DNA from: Psychrobacillus faecigallinarum
GTDB lineage: Bacteria > Bacillota > Bacilli > Bacillales_A > Planococcaceae
Direction of reading: 5' to 3'
Length of the DNA: 64,000 nucleotides
NCBI RefSeq assembly: GCF_014836595.1
Contig: NZ_JACSQO010000001.1
Coordinates: forward strand, 248,001 to 312,000
Under the pieces are notes generated by a model that saw only the letters and a list, made by a program, of their open reading frames with translations, did no database searches and was not told the origin of the DNA. The position numbers and the translations under genes were made by a program. Below, piece after piece: positions 50,264-59,577 of the stretch (position 1 is its first letter; every line of letters starts with the position of its first letter).

Positions 50264-51046
50264 TTACTTTGGATTTAACTGGCTTTGAATAGTCGATAAC
50301 GCACTTTTTTCTAAACGTGATATTTGAGCCTGGGATAATCCCAAGTCTGTAGCTATTTCTGTTTGGGTAGCACCAAAATAAATTCTCTTCGTTAGAATTT
50401 TTCGTTGTCTAGAATCTAAATTCTGAAAGCTTTCCTTTACGGTGAAATATGTTACCCACTGATCTTCCGATACATCATTATCGCATAATTGGTCCATCAT
50501 ATAGATAGCGTCTCCCCCATCACTAAAAATAGGTTCTTGTAGGGAAACAGGGTCTTGAATAGCGTCTAAAGAAAGTAATATATCTTCAACAGGAATTTCT
50601 AATATTTTTGATAAATCTTCTAATGTCGGTTCTTCCAGATGTTCATTAATATATTGTTCTTTCGCTTTCATCGCCTTGTAAGCGATGTCTCTTAAAGAAC
50701 GAGAAACACGTACAGAATGATGGTCACGTAAATGCCTTTTTATCTCCCCTATAATCATAGGCACCGCATACGTAGAAAACCGAACATTATGTTTTAAATC
50801 AAAATTTTCAATGGACTTAATTAATCCTATACAGCCGACTTGAAACAAATCGTCCGCCTGTTCTCCTCTATATGCGAATCGTTGAACTAGACTTAAAACT
50901 AGTCTTAAATTACCCATAACTAATTCATCTTTAACTGATTCTTCTCCACCCTGTAAACGTATAAATAATGCTTTCATTTCTTCATGGGATAGTAAAGGAA
51001 GCTTTGATGTGTCAATGCCGCATAATTCTACTTTTGTTCTCGTCAT
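50264..51046 (-). CDS. sigG: Sporulation sigma factor G
   Basis: Late forespore sigma factor. 260 residues begin TRTKVELCGIDTSKLPLL, followed by sigma region 2 (RFAYRGEQADDLFQVGCIG, near 56-74), region 3, and region 4 with the helix-turn-helix GATQTEIATDLGLSQAQIS (near 229-247). GGAGGAAG precedes the ATG. It lies downstream of sigE as in Bacillus, and a sigma-F/G promoter is expected in the 89 bases before it; only GGAATAAT looks -10-like there. Confidence 0.97.
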   Translation of the reverse strand: MTRTKVELCGIDTSKLPLLSHEEMKALFIRLQGGEESVKDELVMGNLRLVLSLVQRFAYRGEQADDLFQVGCIGLIKSIENFDLKHNVRFSTYAVPMIIGEIKRHLRDHHSVRVSRSLRDIAYKAMKAKEQYINEHLEEPTLEDLSKILEIPVEDILLSLDAIQDPVSLQEPIFSDGGDAIYMMDQLCDNDVSEDQWVTYFTVKESFQNLDSRQRKILTKRIYFGATQTEIATDLGLSQAQISRLEKSALSTIQSQLNPK

Positions 51047-51135
51047 AGTTCTTCCTCCGGACTTTTTAATAGTTCTTAGTCAGTTTGTCCTGAGGTTAAA
51101 AGATTATTCCGAGCTCGGCTATCCAATTTCACCCA

Positions 51136-51843
51136 TTAGGCGATTGGCTCGTTCAACACTTCTTTTAAATCTAATATGATTTTTTTCTCTAAACGTGATA
51201 TATATGACTGTGAAATTCCGAGATGATCTGCAACCTCTTTTTGTGTCATTTCCTCTTGTCCATTGAGTCCGAATCTGCATTGCATAATATATTTCTCTCG
51301 ATTCCCCAATAAGTTAATTGCTTCAAAAACATGCTGTCTCTCTAATTTTTTTTCTACATCCTCGATGATTAAATCCTCGCTTGTACCTAAAATATCAGAT
51401 AGTAATAATTCATTTCCATCCGAATCAGAATTCAATGGTTCATCAAAGGAAACCTCTGATTTCATACGATTTGTTTTTCTTAAATGCATAAGAATTTCGT
51501 TTTCTATACATCTAGAAGCATAGGTAGCCAGTTTAATTCCTTTATCTAAATTAAATGTTTCAACTGCTTTTATAAGACCAATTGAACCAATGCTTATCAA
51601 ATCTTCTATGTTAGTGTTTGTTTGATCAAACCTTCTTGCAATATATACAACTAATCGTAAATTTCTTTCGATTAATACGTCTCTAGCATGCTCATCTCCA
51701 TCCATAAAGGCTAACAACATTTCACGTTCCTCATCTCTCGTCAATGGTTTTGGCAGCGACTCACTTCCACCAATATAATGGACTCCCTTTCTTTTAAACG
51801 AGAGAATCCAAAAGTAAAATCGACGTAGCAAATTTAATATCAT
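51136..51843 (-). CDS. sigE: Sporulation sigma factor E precursor (pro-sigma-E)
   Basis: Early mother-cell sigma factor. 235 residues with an N-terminal pro-sequence (about 1-22, hydrophobic [20 protein letters not shown]) removed by SpoIIGA near [10 protein letters not shown]. Region 2 follows ([24 protein letters not shown] segment), and region 4 has the helix-turn-helix [20 protein letters not shown] near 203-222. Its ATG overlaps the spoIIGA stop (TAATG), so factor and protease are translated together. Confidence 0.97.
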   Translation of the reverse strand: MILNLLRRFYFWILSFKRKGVHYIGGSESLPKPLTRDEEREMLLAFMDGDEHARDVLIERNLRLVVYIARRFDQTNTNIEDLISIGSIGLIKAVETFNLDKGIKLATYASRCIENEILMHLRKTNRMKSEVSFDEPLNSDSDGNELLLSDILGTSEDLIIEDVEKKLERQHVFEAINLLGNREKYIMQCRFGLNGQEEMTQKEVADHLGISQSYISRLEKKIILDLKEVLNEPIA

Positions 51844-52685
51844 TATTTAACACTCCTTTTTTTAAGATGATAGTAAGTGGAACTATGCAATATCCCATCT
51901 GCTTCATGAGGAAATTTGTCCTTGCCTCTAGTTAAAACAATATAACCTTTTGGTAATGGTTGATCGTTAACAATCCATTCTTCATATTTAATACCTATAA
52001 CCCACGACTTCTCTTTCTGCACTGTAGCAATCGGTATTAAACGTACTTTGCTGGCATATTCTTTTGGAAGCATATCCAAACCTTTATAATGCGAACTATC
52101 CCAGCTATTAATCACTTCGTAAAGAGTATCTGGAAGGATAGGTTTGAGAGCTTCTGCCGCTATAAAATGTACTGGATCATTAGAAAGAGGCTCCGTGCAT
52201 ACGTTTCCCGAATCGATAAATAATATGAGTTCTTTAGTTTGATCGAATAGCTTGATGCTTGAAGGATAAATAAGTTCTCTTTCCGTTTGTGAGATATGAA
52301 GGTGCAGTACATGTTTAGTAAGAAGGTATAAACCACCTGTAGCAATAACTGCATAGTTAAGAATCATGAATGAATTGCTAGCGTTTCTGTACATTGGGGC
52401 AATGGCTGTAAGTAATCCACCTGCAAAAATACTTGCGAGTAAAGTTAATGTAATAGCCTTGACGATTTGTGTCCTTTTTTTCCAGAATGCTATTCCTATC
52501 ATGAGAAAGAAAGTTAAAAATAGCGTACTGAAATGATTTGAAAAAACAACTGTTATCACTCCCGCAACAAAGGCCGACAGAAGCAGGTATCTTTTTTGGT
52601 TTTCAATCCAGCCAATTCTGTTTGCAAACGCTAAAACGGTATAGTTGAAAAATGTGTTTGTTGCAATCATAACTTCTGCGTACAT
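51843..52685 (-). CDS. spoIIGA: Sporulation sigma-E processing peptidase SpoIIGA
   Basis: Membrane aspartic protease that matures pro-sigma-E after the forespore signal SpoIIR. 280 residues. Five hydrophobic helices occupy about 1-135, and the cytoplasmic protease domain has the catalytic Asp in [13 protein letters not shown] (DSGN, near 157-160). AAAAGGAGGAG precedes the ATG. It is the first gene of the spoIIGA-sigE operon, with 0A-box-like sites upstream. Confidence 0.95.
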   Translation of the reverse strand: MYAEVMIATNTFFNYTVLAFANRIGWIENQKRYLLLSAFVAGVITVVFSNHFSTLFLTFFLMIGIAFWKKRTQIVKAITLTLLASIFAGGLLTAIAPMYRNASNSFMILNYAVIATGGLYLLTKHVLHLHISQTERELIYPSSIKLFDQTKELILFIDSGNVCTEPLSNDPVHFIAAEALKPILPDTLYEVINSWDSSHYKGLDMLPKEYASKVRLIPIATVQKEKSWVIGIKYEEWIVNDQPLPKGYIVLTRGKDKFPHEADGILHSSTYYHLKKRSVK

Positions 52686-52731
52686 AGCTCTCCTCCTTTT
52701 GATAAAAGCTTAACACCCAATTTATAAGAAA

Positions 52732-52774
52732 TTTGTCAAAGGAACGTCCAAAAGTAAATTTTTTAAACGACAAA
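52732..52774. promoter_or_regulatory. Spo0A-box-like sites upstream of spoIIGA
   Basis: TTTGTCAAA at 52732-52740 (plus strand) and TTTGTCGTT at 52766-52774 (minus strand) resemble the 0A box TTTGTCGAA with one and two mismatches. The minus strand also has TTGACA at 52734-52739. The spoIIG operon is a Spo0A target in B. subtilis, so these are plausible activator sites. Confidence 0.45.
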
Positions 52775-52890
52775 ATCCCATAAGTAAATATTAAATAAGT
52801 AACGATTGTAGCTAATAAATAAGAGACTTTTAAGAGGGGAAAGAAGACTAAATATGCAAAAAATAAGTGAAAGGTTATTTAATTGTTATT

Positions 52891-53138
52891 CGACTTTAAA
52901 TATCTCTTGAATGTTCATAAAATTTTCTATCCGGTCATAAATGTCTCCCGAATGGTCATAAAATTTTCTATACGGTCATAAATGTCGCCCGAACGGTCAT
53001 AAAAAATTCTATCCGGTCATATATGTCGCCCGAACGGTCATAAATGTCTCCCGAATGGTCATAAAATTTTCTATCCGGTCATATATGTCGCCCGAACGGT
53101 CATAAAATTTTCTATCCGGTCATATATGTCGGCCCAAG
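52891..53138. repeat. Iteron-like two-unit tandem array
   Basis: Eleven units in the order A B A B A B B A B A B from 52913, plus one degenerate B-like unit at 52891-52912. Unit A is 20 bp: GGTCATAAAATTTTCTATCC. Unit B is 21 bp: GGTCATA(A/T)A followed by TGTCGCCCGAAC or TGTCTCCCGAAT. Every unit begins GGTCATA, so that core recurs each 20-21 bp, about two turns of the helix. Copies differ by 0-3 bases. The period is not a multiple of three and no frame is open. The function is unknown; it could be a protein-binding array or an expanded repeat. Confidence 0.92.
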
Positions 53139-53226
53139 GACGTATACAATATCTTCCTAAAAGCTAGTAATGATTAAAGAATGCGTCTTTCTATATTTTT
53201 TGTGTTTAATATTCTTTATTAAACAC

Positions 53227-53261
53227 AAAAAAGCAACCACCATTAATGGTGATTGCTTTTT
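53227..53261 (-). terminator. Terminator of ftsZ
   Basis: AAAAAGCAATCACC and GGTGGTTGCTTTTT (one G-U) around ATTAAT form a long stem followed by TTTTTT on the minus strand, 19 bases after the ftsZ stop. Confidence 0.92.
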
Positions 53262-53279
53262 ATCTATAAAATGTTTAGA

Positions 53280-54443
53280 TTAGCTTCTACGATTACGATT
53301 ACGCAAGAATGTCGGAATATCTAACGCATCGTCTTGTTGATGATGAGTTGGATTTGGACGTTCTTGTTGAAAAGAAGGCTGTTGTGGCTGTGGTTCTTCT
53401 TTTCTAGTTTCACGGTGTGGAGTTGTAGCTGCCTGTTGTGCACGTGCAGCTCCAAAGCCTGTCCCTCTTGGTTGCTTTTGTGTAATCACTTCTTCGTTAA
53501 AACCTGTAGCAATAACTGTTACAACAATTTCATCCTTCAGATTATCATTGATTACAGAACCGAAAATCATGTTAACTTCCTCATCAGACGCAGATGCTAC
53601 AATGTCCGCAGCCTCTTGTACCTCAAATAGAGAAAGGTTAGATCCACCTGTAATATTCATTAAAACACCTGTAGCTCCGTCAATAGAAGTTTCAAGTAAT
53701 GGGCTGGAGATTGCTTTTTTAGCAGCCTCTGCAGCACGGTTCTCTCCAGCAGAGATACCTATACCCATAAGTGCTGCTCCTTTATTGGACATAATAGTTT
53801 TAACGTCAGCAAAGTCGAGGTTTATAAGACCAGGAACAGCGATTAAGTCAGAGATACCTTGAACCCCTTGACGAAGAACGTTATCAGCTTCTCTAAATGC
53901 TTCAAGCATTGGAGTATTTTTGTCTACGATTTCTAATAGACGGTCATTAGGAATAACGATTAACGTATCGACAGCTTCCTTCATCATACCAATCCCACCT
54001 ACAGCCTGTGTAGAGCGTTTACGGCCTTCAAATGTAAATGGACGTGTTACTACTCCGACAGTTAAAGCCCCTAAATCACGAGCAATTTGAGCGATTACAG
54101 GTGCAGCTCCAGTACCGGTTCCTCCACCCATACCAGCAGTAACGAAAACCATGTCTGCTCCTCTAAGCGCTTCTTCGATTAACTCTTTGCTTTCTTCTGC
54201 TGCTTTTTTTCCTACTTCTGGGTTAGCTCCTGCACCAAGCCCACGAGTCAGCTTGCCTCCGATTTGTAGCTTTACTTCGGCTTTTGACATGTTAAGAGCT
54301 TGAGCATCTGTATTAACCGCAATAAAGTCTACACCTTGAACTCCATGTTCAATCATTCGATTTACTGCGTTGTTACCGCCGCCACCTACTCCAATAACTT
54401 TAATAATTGCTAATTGATCTTCATTTGTTTCAAATTCTAACAT
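53280..54443 (-). CDS. ftsZ: Cell division GTPase FtsZ
   Basis: Tubulin-like ring protein, about 387 residues. It has [17 protein letters not shown] near the start, the GTP-binding [18 protein letters not shown] (near 104-121), the T7 synergy loop [11 protein letters not shown] near 205, a Gln/Pro-rich linker, and the conserved C-terminal peptide [13 protein letters not shown] that binds FtsA and SepF. I start at the ATG at 54441-54443, seven bases after AGGAGG; the frame upstream is not translated. It follows ftsA after 40 bases and ends at a strong terminator. Confidence 0.97.
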   Translation of the reverse strand: MLEFETNEDQLAIIKVIGVGGGGNNAVNRMIEHGVQGVDFIAVNTDAQALNMSKAEVKLQIGGKLTRGLGAGANPEVGKKAAEESKELIEEALRGADMVFVTAGMGGGTGTGAAPVIAQIARDLGALTVGVVTRPFTFEGRKRSTQAVGGIGMMKEAVDTLIVIPNDRLLEIVDKNTPMLEAFREADNVLRQGVQGISDLIAVPGLINLDFADVKTIMSNKGAALMGIGISAGENRAAEAAKKAISSPLLETSIDGATGVLMNITGGSNLSLFEVQEAADIVASASDEEVNMIFGSVINDNLKDEIVVTVIATGFNEEVITQKQPRGTGFGAARAQQAATTPHRETRKEEPQPQQPSFQQERPNPTHHQQDDALDIPTFLRNRNRRS

Positions 54444-54483
54444 GCTATTGCCTCCTATATCTTTCAACTATGATAAAGTTTTT

Positions 54484-55776
54484 TCATTCAAAGAACTTGT
54501 CAAACAGTTTCTTCGCTTTACTCATTGCACTCTCTTTGTTCTCATTGTTTGCATTTTTTTGTGGTTGTTTTTGTTTTTTAGTACTTGCTACTACTTCATT
54601 GTGTGCCGTTTGAGATAATGCATGGCTATTGCCAATTTTACCATAGAAAAGATCTTCTTTATAGGCATATCTTATAAGGCCAACAGCTGTTGTATATTGT
54701 GGTTCCCTAACGCCGATATAATCTGGTGTATATAGGCGGACACGTGATTGTAATATATGTCTCGCTAATTGACCAATACCTTCAAGCTTAGCTACACCGC
54801 CGGTAATAACTACTCCACCCGGTAGATCTTGCAAGCCCATGCGGTAGAATTCTTCTAAGATTAACTCGAACAATTCCTCTAAGCGCACACCGATAATTTC
54901 GGCAATATAACGTTGGGAATATTGTTCTTTCATGTCTGCGCCAATAACTGGTACTTCAAATAACTCATCATCTGAAGCATCATCGTAAAAGGCATGTCCA
55001 TATCTTAATTTTATCATTTCCGCCTGTTCAGTTGGTGTTTTCAAGACAATCGATAAATCTTTAGTAATATGGTCACCACCTACAGGTATAACAGAAGTAT
55101 TAACTAAATGCCCTTCTCTGAAAATAGCAATGGTTGTAGAACCTCCACCTATGTCAATATAAGCGGTTCCGTGATTCTTTTCATCTTCTGTTAATGCAAA
55201 ATGTCCTGCTGCCAAAGGTTGTAAGTAAATCTCTCTAATTTGAAGACCAGCTCTTTCCACACATCGTAGAACGTTATGTAAAATTGTTTTTGATGTAGTC
55301 ATCATTATACCGTCCAATTCAAGACGAGTACCAATCATGCCTCGAGGGTCTTTAATCTCTTCTAAGTGATCAACTATAAATTGTTTTGGCGCTATGTTAA
55401 TAAGTTCTCTTTCTGGTGGGATAGACATTACCTGTGCAGATTCTAATACACGATCTAAATCTGCATCTGTTATTTCTCTGTCCTCACGATTGACAGCTAC
55501 TACACCTTTGACATTTTGTATATTTGCTAAATTAGCGGGTATACCTAGCACAATTTCTTGAATGGACATCCCTATCATTCTCTCAGCCTCACCAACGGCC
55601 TTTTTAATGGATTGAACAGTTGCATCTATATCAACAATGGTGCCTTTTCGTATACCGTTCGATTTAACATTTCCTACTCCTATTACATGCAGCGAGTCAT
55701 CACTCATTTCGCCTATTAATACTTTAATGGAAGACGATCCAATATCCAATGATACGTACAATTCTGATTGATTCAC
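54484..55776 (-). CDS. ftsA: Cell division protein FtsA
   Basis: Actin-like membrane tether of FtsZ. About 430 residues begin MNQSELYVSLDIGSSSIKV, with a phosphate loop YIDIGGGSTTIAIF near 205 and VVITGGVAKLEGIG near 330. The C-terminus is a Lys/Asn-rich linker plus amphipathic helix KAKKLFDKFFE. The start is likely the GTG at 55774-55776, eight bases after AGGAGG. Another GTG three codons earlier abuts the Shine-Dalgarno and is unlikely. It precedes ftsZ. Confidence 0.96.
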   Translation of the reverse strand: MNQSELYVSLDIGSSSIKVLIGEMSDDSLHVIGVGNVKSNGIRKGTIVDIDATVQSIKKAVGEAERMIGMSIQEIVLGIPANLANIQNVKGVVAVNREDREITDADLDRVLESAQVMSIPPERELINIAPKQFIVDHLEEIKDPRGMIGTRLELDGIMMTTSKTILHNVLRCVERAGLQIREIYLQPLAAGHFALTEDEKNHGTAYIDIGGGSTTIAIFREGHLVNTSVIPVGGDHITKDLSIVLKTPTEQAEMIKLRYGHAFYDDASDDELFEVPVIGADMKEQYSQRYIAEIIGVRLEELFELILEEFYRMGLQDLPGGVVITGGVAKLEGIGQLARHILQSRVRLYTPDYIGVREPQYTTAVGLIRYAYKEDLFYGKIGNSHALSQTAHNEVVASTKKQKQPQKNANNENKESAMSKAKKLFDKFFE

Positions 55777-55875
55777 CCGTGGCACCTCCTAATAACTCTT
55801 TATTTATTATTCTATTGTAAAAAACATATAAAGTCTAAAATTTTCTAAACAAATAGTAAATTGACACTTAAATCA

Positions 55876-56226
55876 TTATCTTTTTGTTCTTTCTGCCCAT
55901 TTAGTTAATAAAATTCGACGAATTACAGCAATATTTTGAAACAGTCGAACTCCAAAAGCAAAGATTGCCGCTAAATATAAATCTACTCCTAAATGAACTC
56001 CCAGAAACGCTAGAGCAGCTGCTAATGCAATATTAAAGAAGAAGCCTGAAACAAATACTTTGTCATCGTAAACATGCTGTAATTGTGCGCGTATTCCACC
56101 AAACAAAGTATCTAGTGCTGCTAAAACAGCAATGGATAGATAGCTCTCATATATTTCTGGAATTTGAATATCAGTCATTAAACCAAGTGAAATCCCAAGT
56201 AATAAACCTAAAAACGGCAACCACAT
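55876..56226 (-). CDS. sbp: Small basic protein Sbp (DUF1290 membrane protein)
   Basis: 116 residues with three or four transmembrane helices (MWLPFLGLLLGISLGLMTDI at the start; ALDTLFGGIRAQLQ near 35-48) and a basic C-terminus (LLTKWAERTKR). The DUF1290 family is always beside ftsA in Bacillales; its role in division is not defined. GGGGGAG precedes the ATG. Confidence 0.92.
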   Translation of the reverse strand: MWLPFLGLLLGISLGLMTDIQIPEIYESYLSIAVLAALDTLFGGIRAQLQHVYDDKVFVSGFFFNIALAAALAFLGVHLGVDLYLAAIFAFGVRLFQNIAVIRRILLTKWAERTKR

Positions 56227-56230
56227 AATA

Positions 56231-56950
56231 CTACTCTCCCCCTGGAACTTCTTGTAAAAATTGCATATTTACAGACTGGTCAAACGCTGGTATTGTAATG
56301 ATATTTTCAGGTTGACCTATTGTCAGTCTCAAATTATCTATATAGAAATCATCGCCAATAGGGGATGCTTCTAGCTGGTTATACATTTTTTTCGCATCTT
56401 CAAATGATAGCGTCCCAATTTTAATGGTGAAGGGGGCCTTTTTGATAGCCAGGTTATTCACAGTAGTCCTGCCATTTACATCACGAATAGCTGTGGAATA
56501 AATAATTCGTTTTCCATCTACCTCTACTGCTTCTGCTTTAAAACGATTAATTTCGTTTATGAGTCTTATTAACAAATCTGGTGAAATCTCTTCTATTTGT
56601 TCTCCTACAATCATACTCTCTATAGAAGGCTCAATTGTAATGGACAGCCCTGGCCCTTTAAACTCATCTAAACCAATTTCTTGCTTTAACTGTTTAATTG
56701 TTTCATTTAGAGCTACTTCAGGACTGGCGTTGACCATATTTTCATACTTACCTACTGTTTCCTCTAATACACGAACCTCTGACAACAGTTCTGAATGTAA
56801 CTGTGTTTCCGTGGCTAGTTCTTGTCGTATTTCCCATACATCCCGTGTATCACGGGTTTCTGGGTCTTTTACTGTATTATATTGAACTGCTATCATAAAA
56901 CCAACGATTAACAAAATTATAGTAAACCGAATATAGACGGTTTTTTTCAT
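56231..56950 (-). CDS. DUF881 protein, second copy (YlxX/YlxW type)
   Basis: About 239 residues. One N-terminal transmembrane helix (about 6-24), a coiled coil (about 40-85) and a C-terminal DUF881 domain (GPGLSITIEPS, LLIRLINEINRFKAEAVEV and DGKRI). It sits between sbp and its paralogue. Family members are envelope-associated with the division cluster; the function is unknown. I use the ATG at 56948-56950, eight bases after GGAGG. Confidence 0.9.
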   Translation of the reverse strand: MKKTVYIRFTIILLIVGFMIAVQYNTVKDPETRDTRDVWEIRQELATETQLHSELLSEVRVLEETVGKYENMVNASPEVALNETIKQLKQEIGLDEFKGPGLSITIEPSIESMIVGEQIEEISPDLLIRLINEINRFKAEAVEVDGKRIIYSTAIRDVNGRTTVNNLAIKKAPFTIKIGTLSFEDAKKMYNQLEASPIGDDFYIDNLRLTIGQPENIITIPAFDQSVNMQFLQEVPGGE

Positions 56951-56973
56951 GTATTCGGCCTCCTTCACCTTTG

Positions 56974-57693
56974 TTAATTTTGGTCACCTCGCAAAGCAGG
57001 CATGACTATTTTACTTTTTTCTTCTACTGTAACTACAATATTGTCACTTGTTAATTGATCGACAACACCACCACCTAAATTTACAGATGCTAGTAAAACC
57101 TTTGGATCTCCAACTACCTCTATAACAAAAGGAGCAGGAAATGCTCTACCATCCACGGTAATTACAGGACCAGTACAGCTTATGTACGATTGTGCATGGA
57201 GCCTTTGTCCATTAATTGAAATGGCCTCGGCGCCGGATATTTTCAACTCATTTATCACTTTAAATATGTGACTTTCATGAACAATATAATCATTTGGATT
57301 TTCCTGTGAGGGATTATATTCACCATCCTGCAACGAAATGGATAATCCTTTTCCTTGCGACTGCATATCCCCCATTAACAAACGAAGCATCTCTGCCTCC
57401 TTTACTAACTCCTCAACACTTTCTTCACTTTCCACAAACGATTTTTCATATTCTCTAATCTCTTGCTGTTTTGTATTTATTTCTTCTGTTAATTCCTTAT
57501 TCATTTCTTTCTGATCTATCAGCTTTTCTCTATACTTTTCAAGCTCAAGTGAATAATCGCTATTTCCGCCTGTTTCTTTATCAGCAGAAGCCAAACTGTA
57601 GGAATAAGCTAGAATGAAACCTAAAACTAAACTAACCAGCGAAATCAGAATTCGTCCTCGAAAAGGGACATTAAGGAGTCTCCTCTTCTTCAT
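56974..57693 (-). CDS. DUF881 protein, first copy (YlxW type)
   Basis: About 239 residues. One transmembrane helix near the N-terminus (ILISLVSLVLGFILAYSYS), a coiled coil (about 45-105) and the DUF881 domain (GKGLSISLQDGE, FKVINELKISGAEAISINGQ). It is a paralogue of the next gene. The ATG at 57691-57693 follows GAGGAGG at nine bases; a TTG two codons earlier is too close. Its first ~23 bases overlap the end of divIB, so the two are tightly coupled. Confidence 0.9.
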   Translation of the reverse strand: MKKRRLLNVPFRGRILISLVSLVLGFILAYSYSLASADKETGGNSDYSLELEKYREKLIDQKEMNKELTEEINTKQQEIREYEKSFVESEESVEELVKEAEMLRLLMGDMQSQGKGLSISLQDGEYNPSQENPNDYIVHESHIFKVINELKISGAEAISINGQRLHAQSYISCTGPVITVDGRAFPAPFVIEVVGDPKVLLASVNLGGGVVDQLTSDNIVVTVEEKSKIVMPALRGDQN

Positions 57694-58468
57694 CTTCAAT
57701 CGCCTCCTCCTCAGTTGTCTCCTTAAAAACCTCTACATAAGGTTCAAAAAATGAACCTACCTCCATATCGATTACGCCCTTTTGATCTGGATTTAGTTGC
57801 GAAACTATCGAAGGGTAGTAATTCATTTTTTCCGAAAAAGATGGAATCAAGGCTTGTACTTCATTCCCGTCATTCATGTAAACCTGAATGGAATATTTGT
57901 CATTCTCTTTCGGTACATAACTTATTTGAGAAATTGTCAATAATACTTCATTTTTCATTTTTTTAAGTTCTTTTATTAGACGTAATCGAATCTTTTCGTT
58001 TTCGAATCCTGTGATAATAGGTCCCTCCATAGGAACAATATGTCCTTCTGGAGCTATCGTTTTGCCATTCTCCAATACTATTTGAAGAGTATTCTCGCTT
58101 TCCACATATCCAACCTGTTTATATTCTTCTACCTGGATATGTATGCTGGAAAGCCATTTCCTTTTAACTTGTACATTTTCAACCCAATCACTTTTCTCTA
58201 AAGCTTCTTCTATATCTTTTTCCTTGAAGCTCCACATAGAGTCCCCAATCGTCAGACCTGTCTGTTTAATATATTCTTCCTTAGAGAAAAGATTAGATCC
58301 TTCCAAATCTATTTGTTGTATTTGACTATAGGATGATTGGAAGTACAAAACAACGAGCAGTGTAAAGATAAAGAGAAAAAGTAGAATGGAAAATTTTTTA
58401 TTTGTTCTACGTCTTCTTTTTTCTTTTAAAGTGGGTATACGATCTTCAATATCGATGATTTTTTCCAT
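57671..58468 (-). CDS. divIB: Cell division protein DivIB/FtsQ
   Basis: 265 residues. A cytoplasmic basic N-terminus (EKRRRRTNKK), one transmembrane helix (about 28-46), an extracytoplasmic POTRA domain (QIQQIDLEGSNLFSKEEYIK onward) and beta and gamma domains, ending in an acidic tail (EEEAIEDEEEETP). DivIB stabilises the FtsL-DivIC complex at the septum. GGGAGGCGG precedes the ATG, just after the SEDS gene. In B. subtilis murG and murB lie before it; here they do not. Confidence 0.94.
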   Translation of the reverse strand: MEKIIDIEDRIPTLKEKRRRRTNKKFSILLFLFIFTLLVVLYFQSSYSQIQQIDLEGSNLFSKEEYIKQTGLTIGDSMWSFKEKDIEEALEKSDWVENVQVKRKWLSSIHIQVEEYKQVGYVESENTLQIVLENGKTIAPEGHIVPMEGPIITGFENEKIRLRLIKELKKMKNEVLLTISQISYVPKENDKYSIQVYMNDGNEVQALIPSFSEKMNYYPSIVSQLNPDQKGVIDMEVGSFFEPYVEVFKETTEEEAIEDEEEETP

Positions 58469-58469
58469 T

Positions 58470-59501
58470 CTACCGCCTCCCTTCTGTACCAGATGTGTTT
58501 GCCAAATTCAAAATAATTCCTATAATTCCCCAAGTCATGACTAAGGATGACCCTCCGTAACTGATGAAAGGTAACGTTACCCCTGTTACTGGAAGTAAGC
58601 CTGTCACAACGCCCATATTTAAAAATGTCTGTACTACAAGCAAGGAGGTTAATGCGACTATCATTAATTGAGCCTCTCGTGTCTTTGCTCTCGCCGCCAT
58701 TGTATAGCTGGTTGTGAAAAAGACAACAAAGGCCATAATAACAATCAACCCGCCTATAAACCCTGTTTCCTCTAACAAGATAGAGAAAATGAAATCATTT
58801 TGTGGCTCTGGTAAGTATAAGAATTTCTGGCGGCTGTTACCATATCCAAAGCCAAACAAACCTGCTGGACCAATCGCTAGTAAAGATTGAATAGCTTGAA
58901 ACCCAGAACCAAGAGGGTCTTTCCAAGGGTCTAAAAAGGCTTGGATACGAATTAGCCTATACGGGGCAGAAATAATTAGGGCAGCTAAACCGATTACACC
59001 TGACAAACCAATAGCAAAGAAAAACTTTAAAGGAAGTCCTGCAACGAATAGAAGCATGAAGACTGCTACTACTAATACAAATGCTGAACCAAAGTCAGGC
59101 TGAACCATAATAAGCCCAATAGGAAGCAAAAGCAACAAAGCACTTCTCATATATAGTTTGCCTTTGTTTTTAGGCTCTTTTGCTAAAGCTAGCGCTAAAA
59201 CCCCTAACACTGCAATTTTGGATAATTCCGCAGGCTGAAAATTTGTGAAACCAAGTGATATCCAACTTTGCGATCCATTCCGTACAACACCGATACCTGG
59301 GATCAGTACCCCTATAAGCAATACCACCGATATGATATATAAAACGTGCCAAAATGTGGTAAGCCGCAAAAATGATTTATTTTGAATAAAAAATGCTCCG
59401 GCTACTCCCACTATTAGGTACATTCCTTGTTTTAAAGCAAACGGTGTTTGTCCTTGATAATGTACCTCGCTCCAATAAGAGCCAGCAGAGTGTACAAACA
59501 A
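58470..59501 (-). CDS. spoVE: SEDS peptidoglycan glycosyltransferase (SpoVE/FtsW); expected 5' end interrupted by TAA
   Basis: 343 residues from the first in-frame canonical start (TTG at 59501). SEDS features: NGSQSWISLGFTNFQPAELS, PDFGSAFVLVVAV, the large loop with EPQNDFIFSILLEETG (catalytic Asp), and VTGVTLPFISYGGSSL. The family needs another 20-25 residues with the first helix. Those are encoded upstream (SKDKRKLLFLSSVLFLSIIG at 59505-59564) in the same frame, but the ATG at 59571-59573 is followed two codons later by TAA (59565-59567). The true start is therefore unclear: nonsense mutation, noncanonical start or reinitiation. Position beside murD suggests SpoVE. Confidence 0.78.
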   Translation of the reverse strand: MFVHSAGSYWSEVHYQGQTPFALKQGMYLIVGVAGAFFIQNKSFLRLTTFWHVLYIISVVLLIGVLIPGIGVVRNGSQSWISLGFTNFQPAELSKIAVLGVLALALAKEPKNKGKLYMRSALLLLLPIGLIMVQPDFGSAFVLVVAVFMLLFVAGLPLKFFFAIGLSGVIGLAALIISAPYRLIRIQAFLDPWKDPLGSGFQAIQSLLAIGPAGLFGFGYGNSRQKFLYLPEPQNDFIFSILLEETGFIGGLIVIMAFVVFFTTSYTMAARAKTREAQLMIVALTSLLVVQTFLNMGVVTGLLPVTGVTLPFISYGGSSLVMTWGIIGIILNLANTSGTEGRR

Positions 59502-59577
59502 AATACCGATAATAGATAAAAATAATACAGACGATAAGAATAATAACTTTCTTTTATCTTTCGATTATTTCATCCTT

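Larger units (their letters stand above)
52686..53279. other. Intergenic region between spoIIGA and ftsZ
   Basis: 594 bases. The spoIIGA promoter region with 0A-box-like sites occupies about 52686-52850, the tandem array 52891-53138, and the ftsZ terminator 53227-53261. There is no reading frame of note. In B. subtilis the protease genes bpr and bpf stand here; they are absent. Confidence 0.7.

Noticed and set aside
51110..51119. CCGAGCTCGG palindrome before sigG
   Set aside because: Only ten bases long, with no known regulator consensus and no second copy; it may be chance.
52891..53138. CRISPR array
   Set aside because: Units are directly adjacent with no unique spacers, and no cas genes are nearby.
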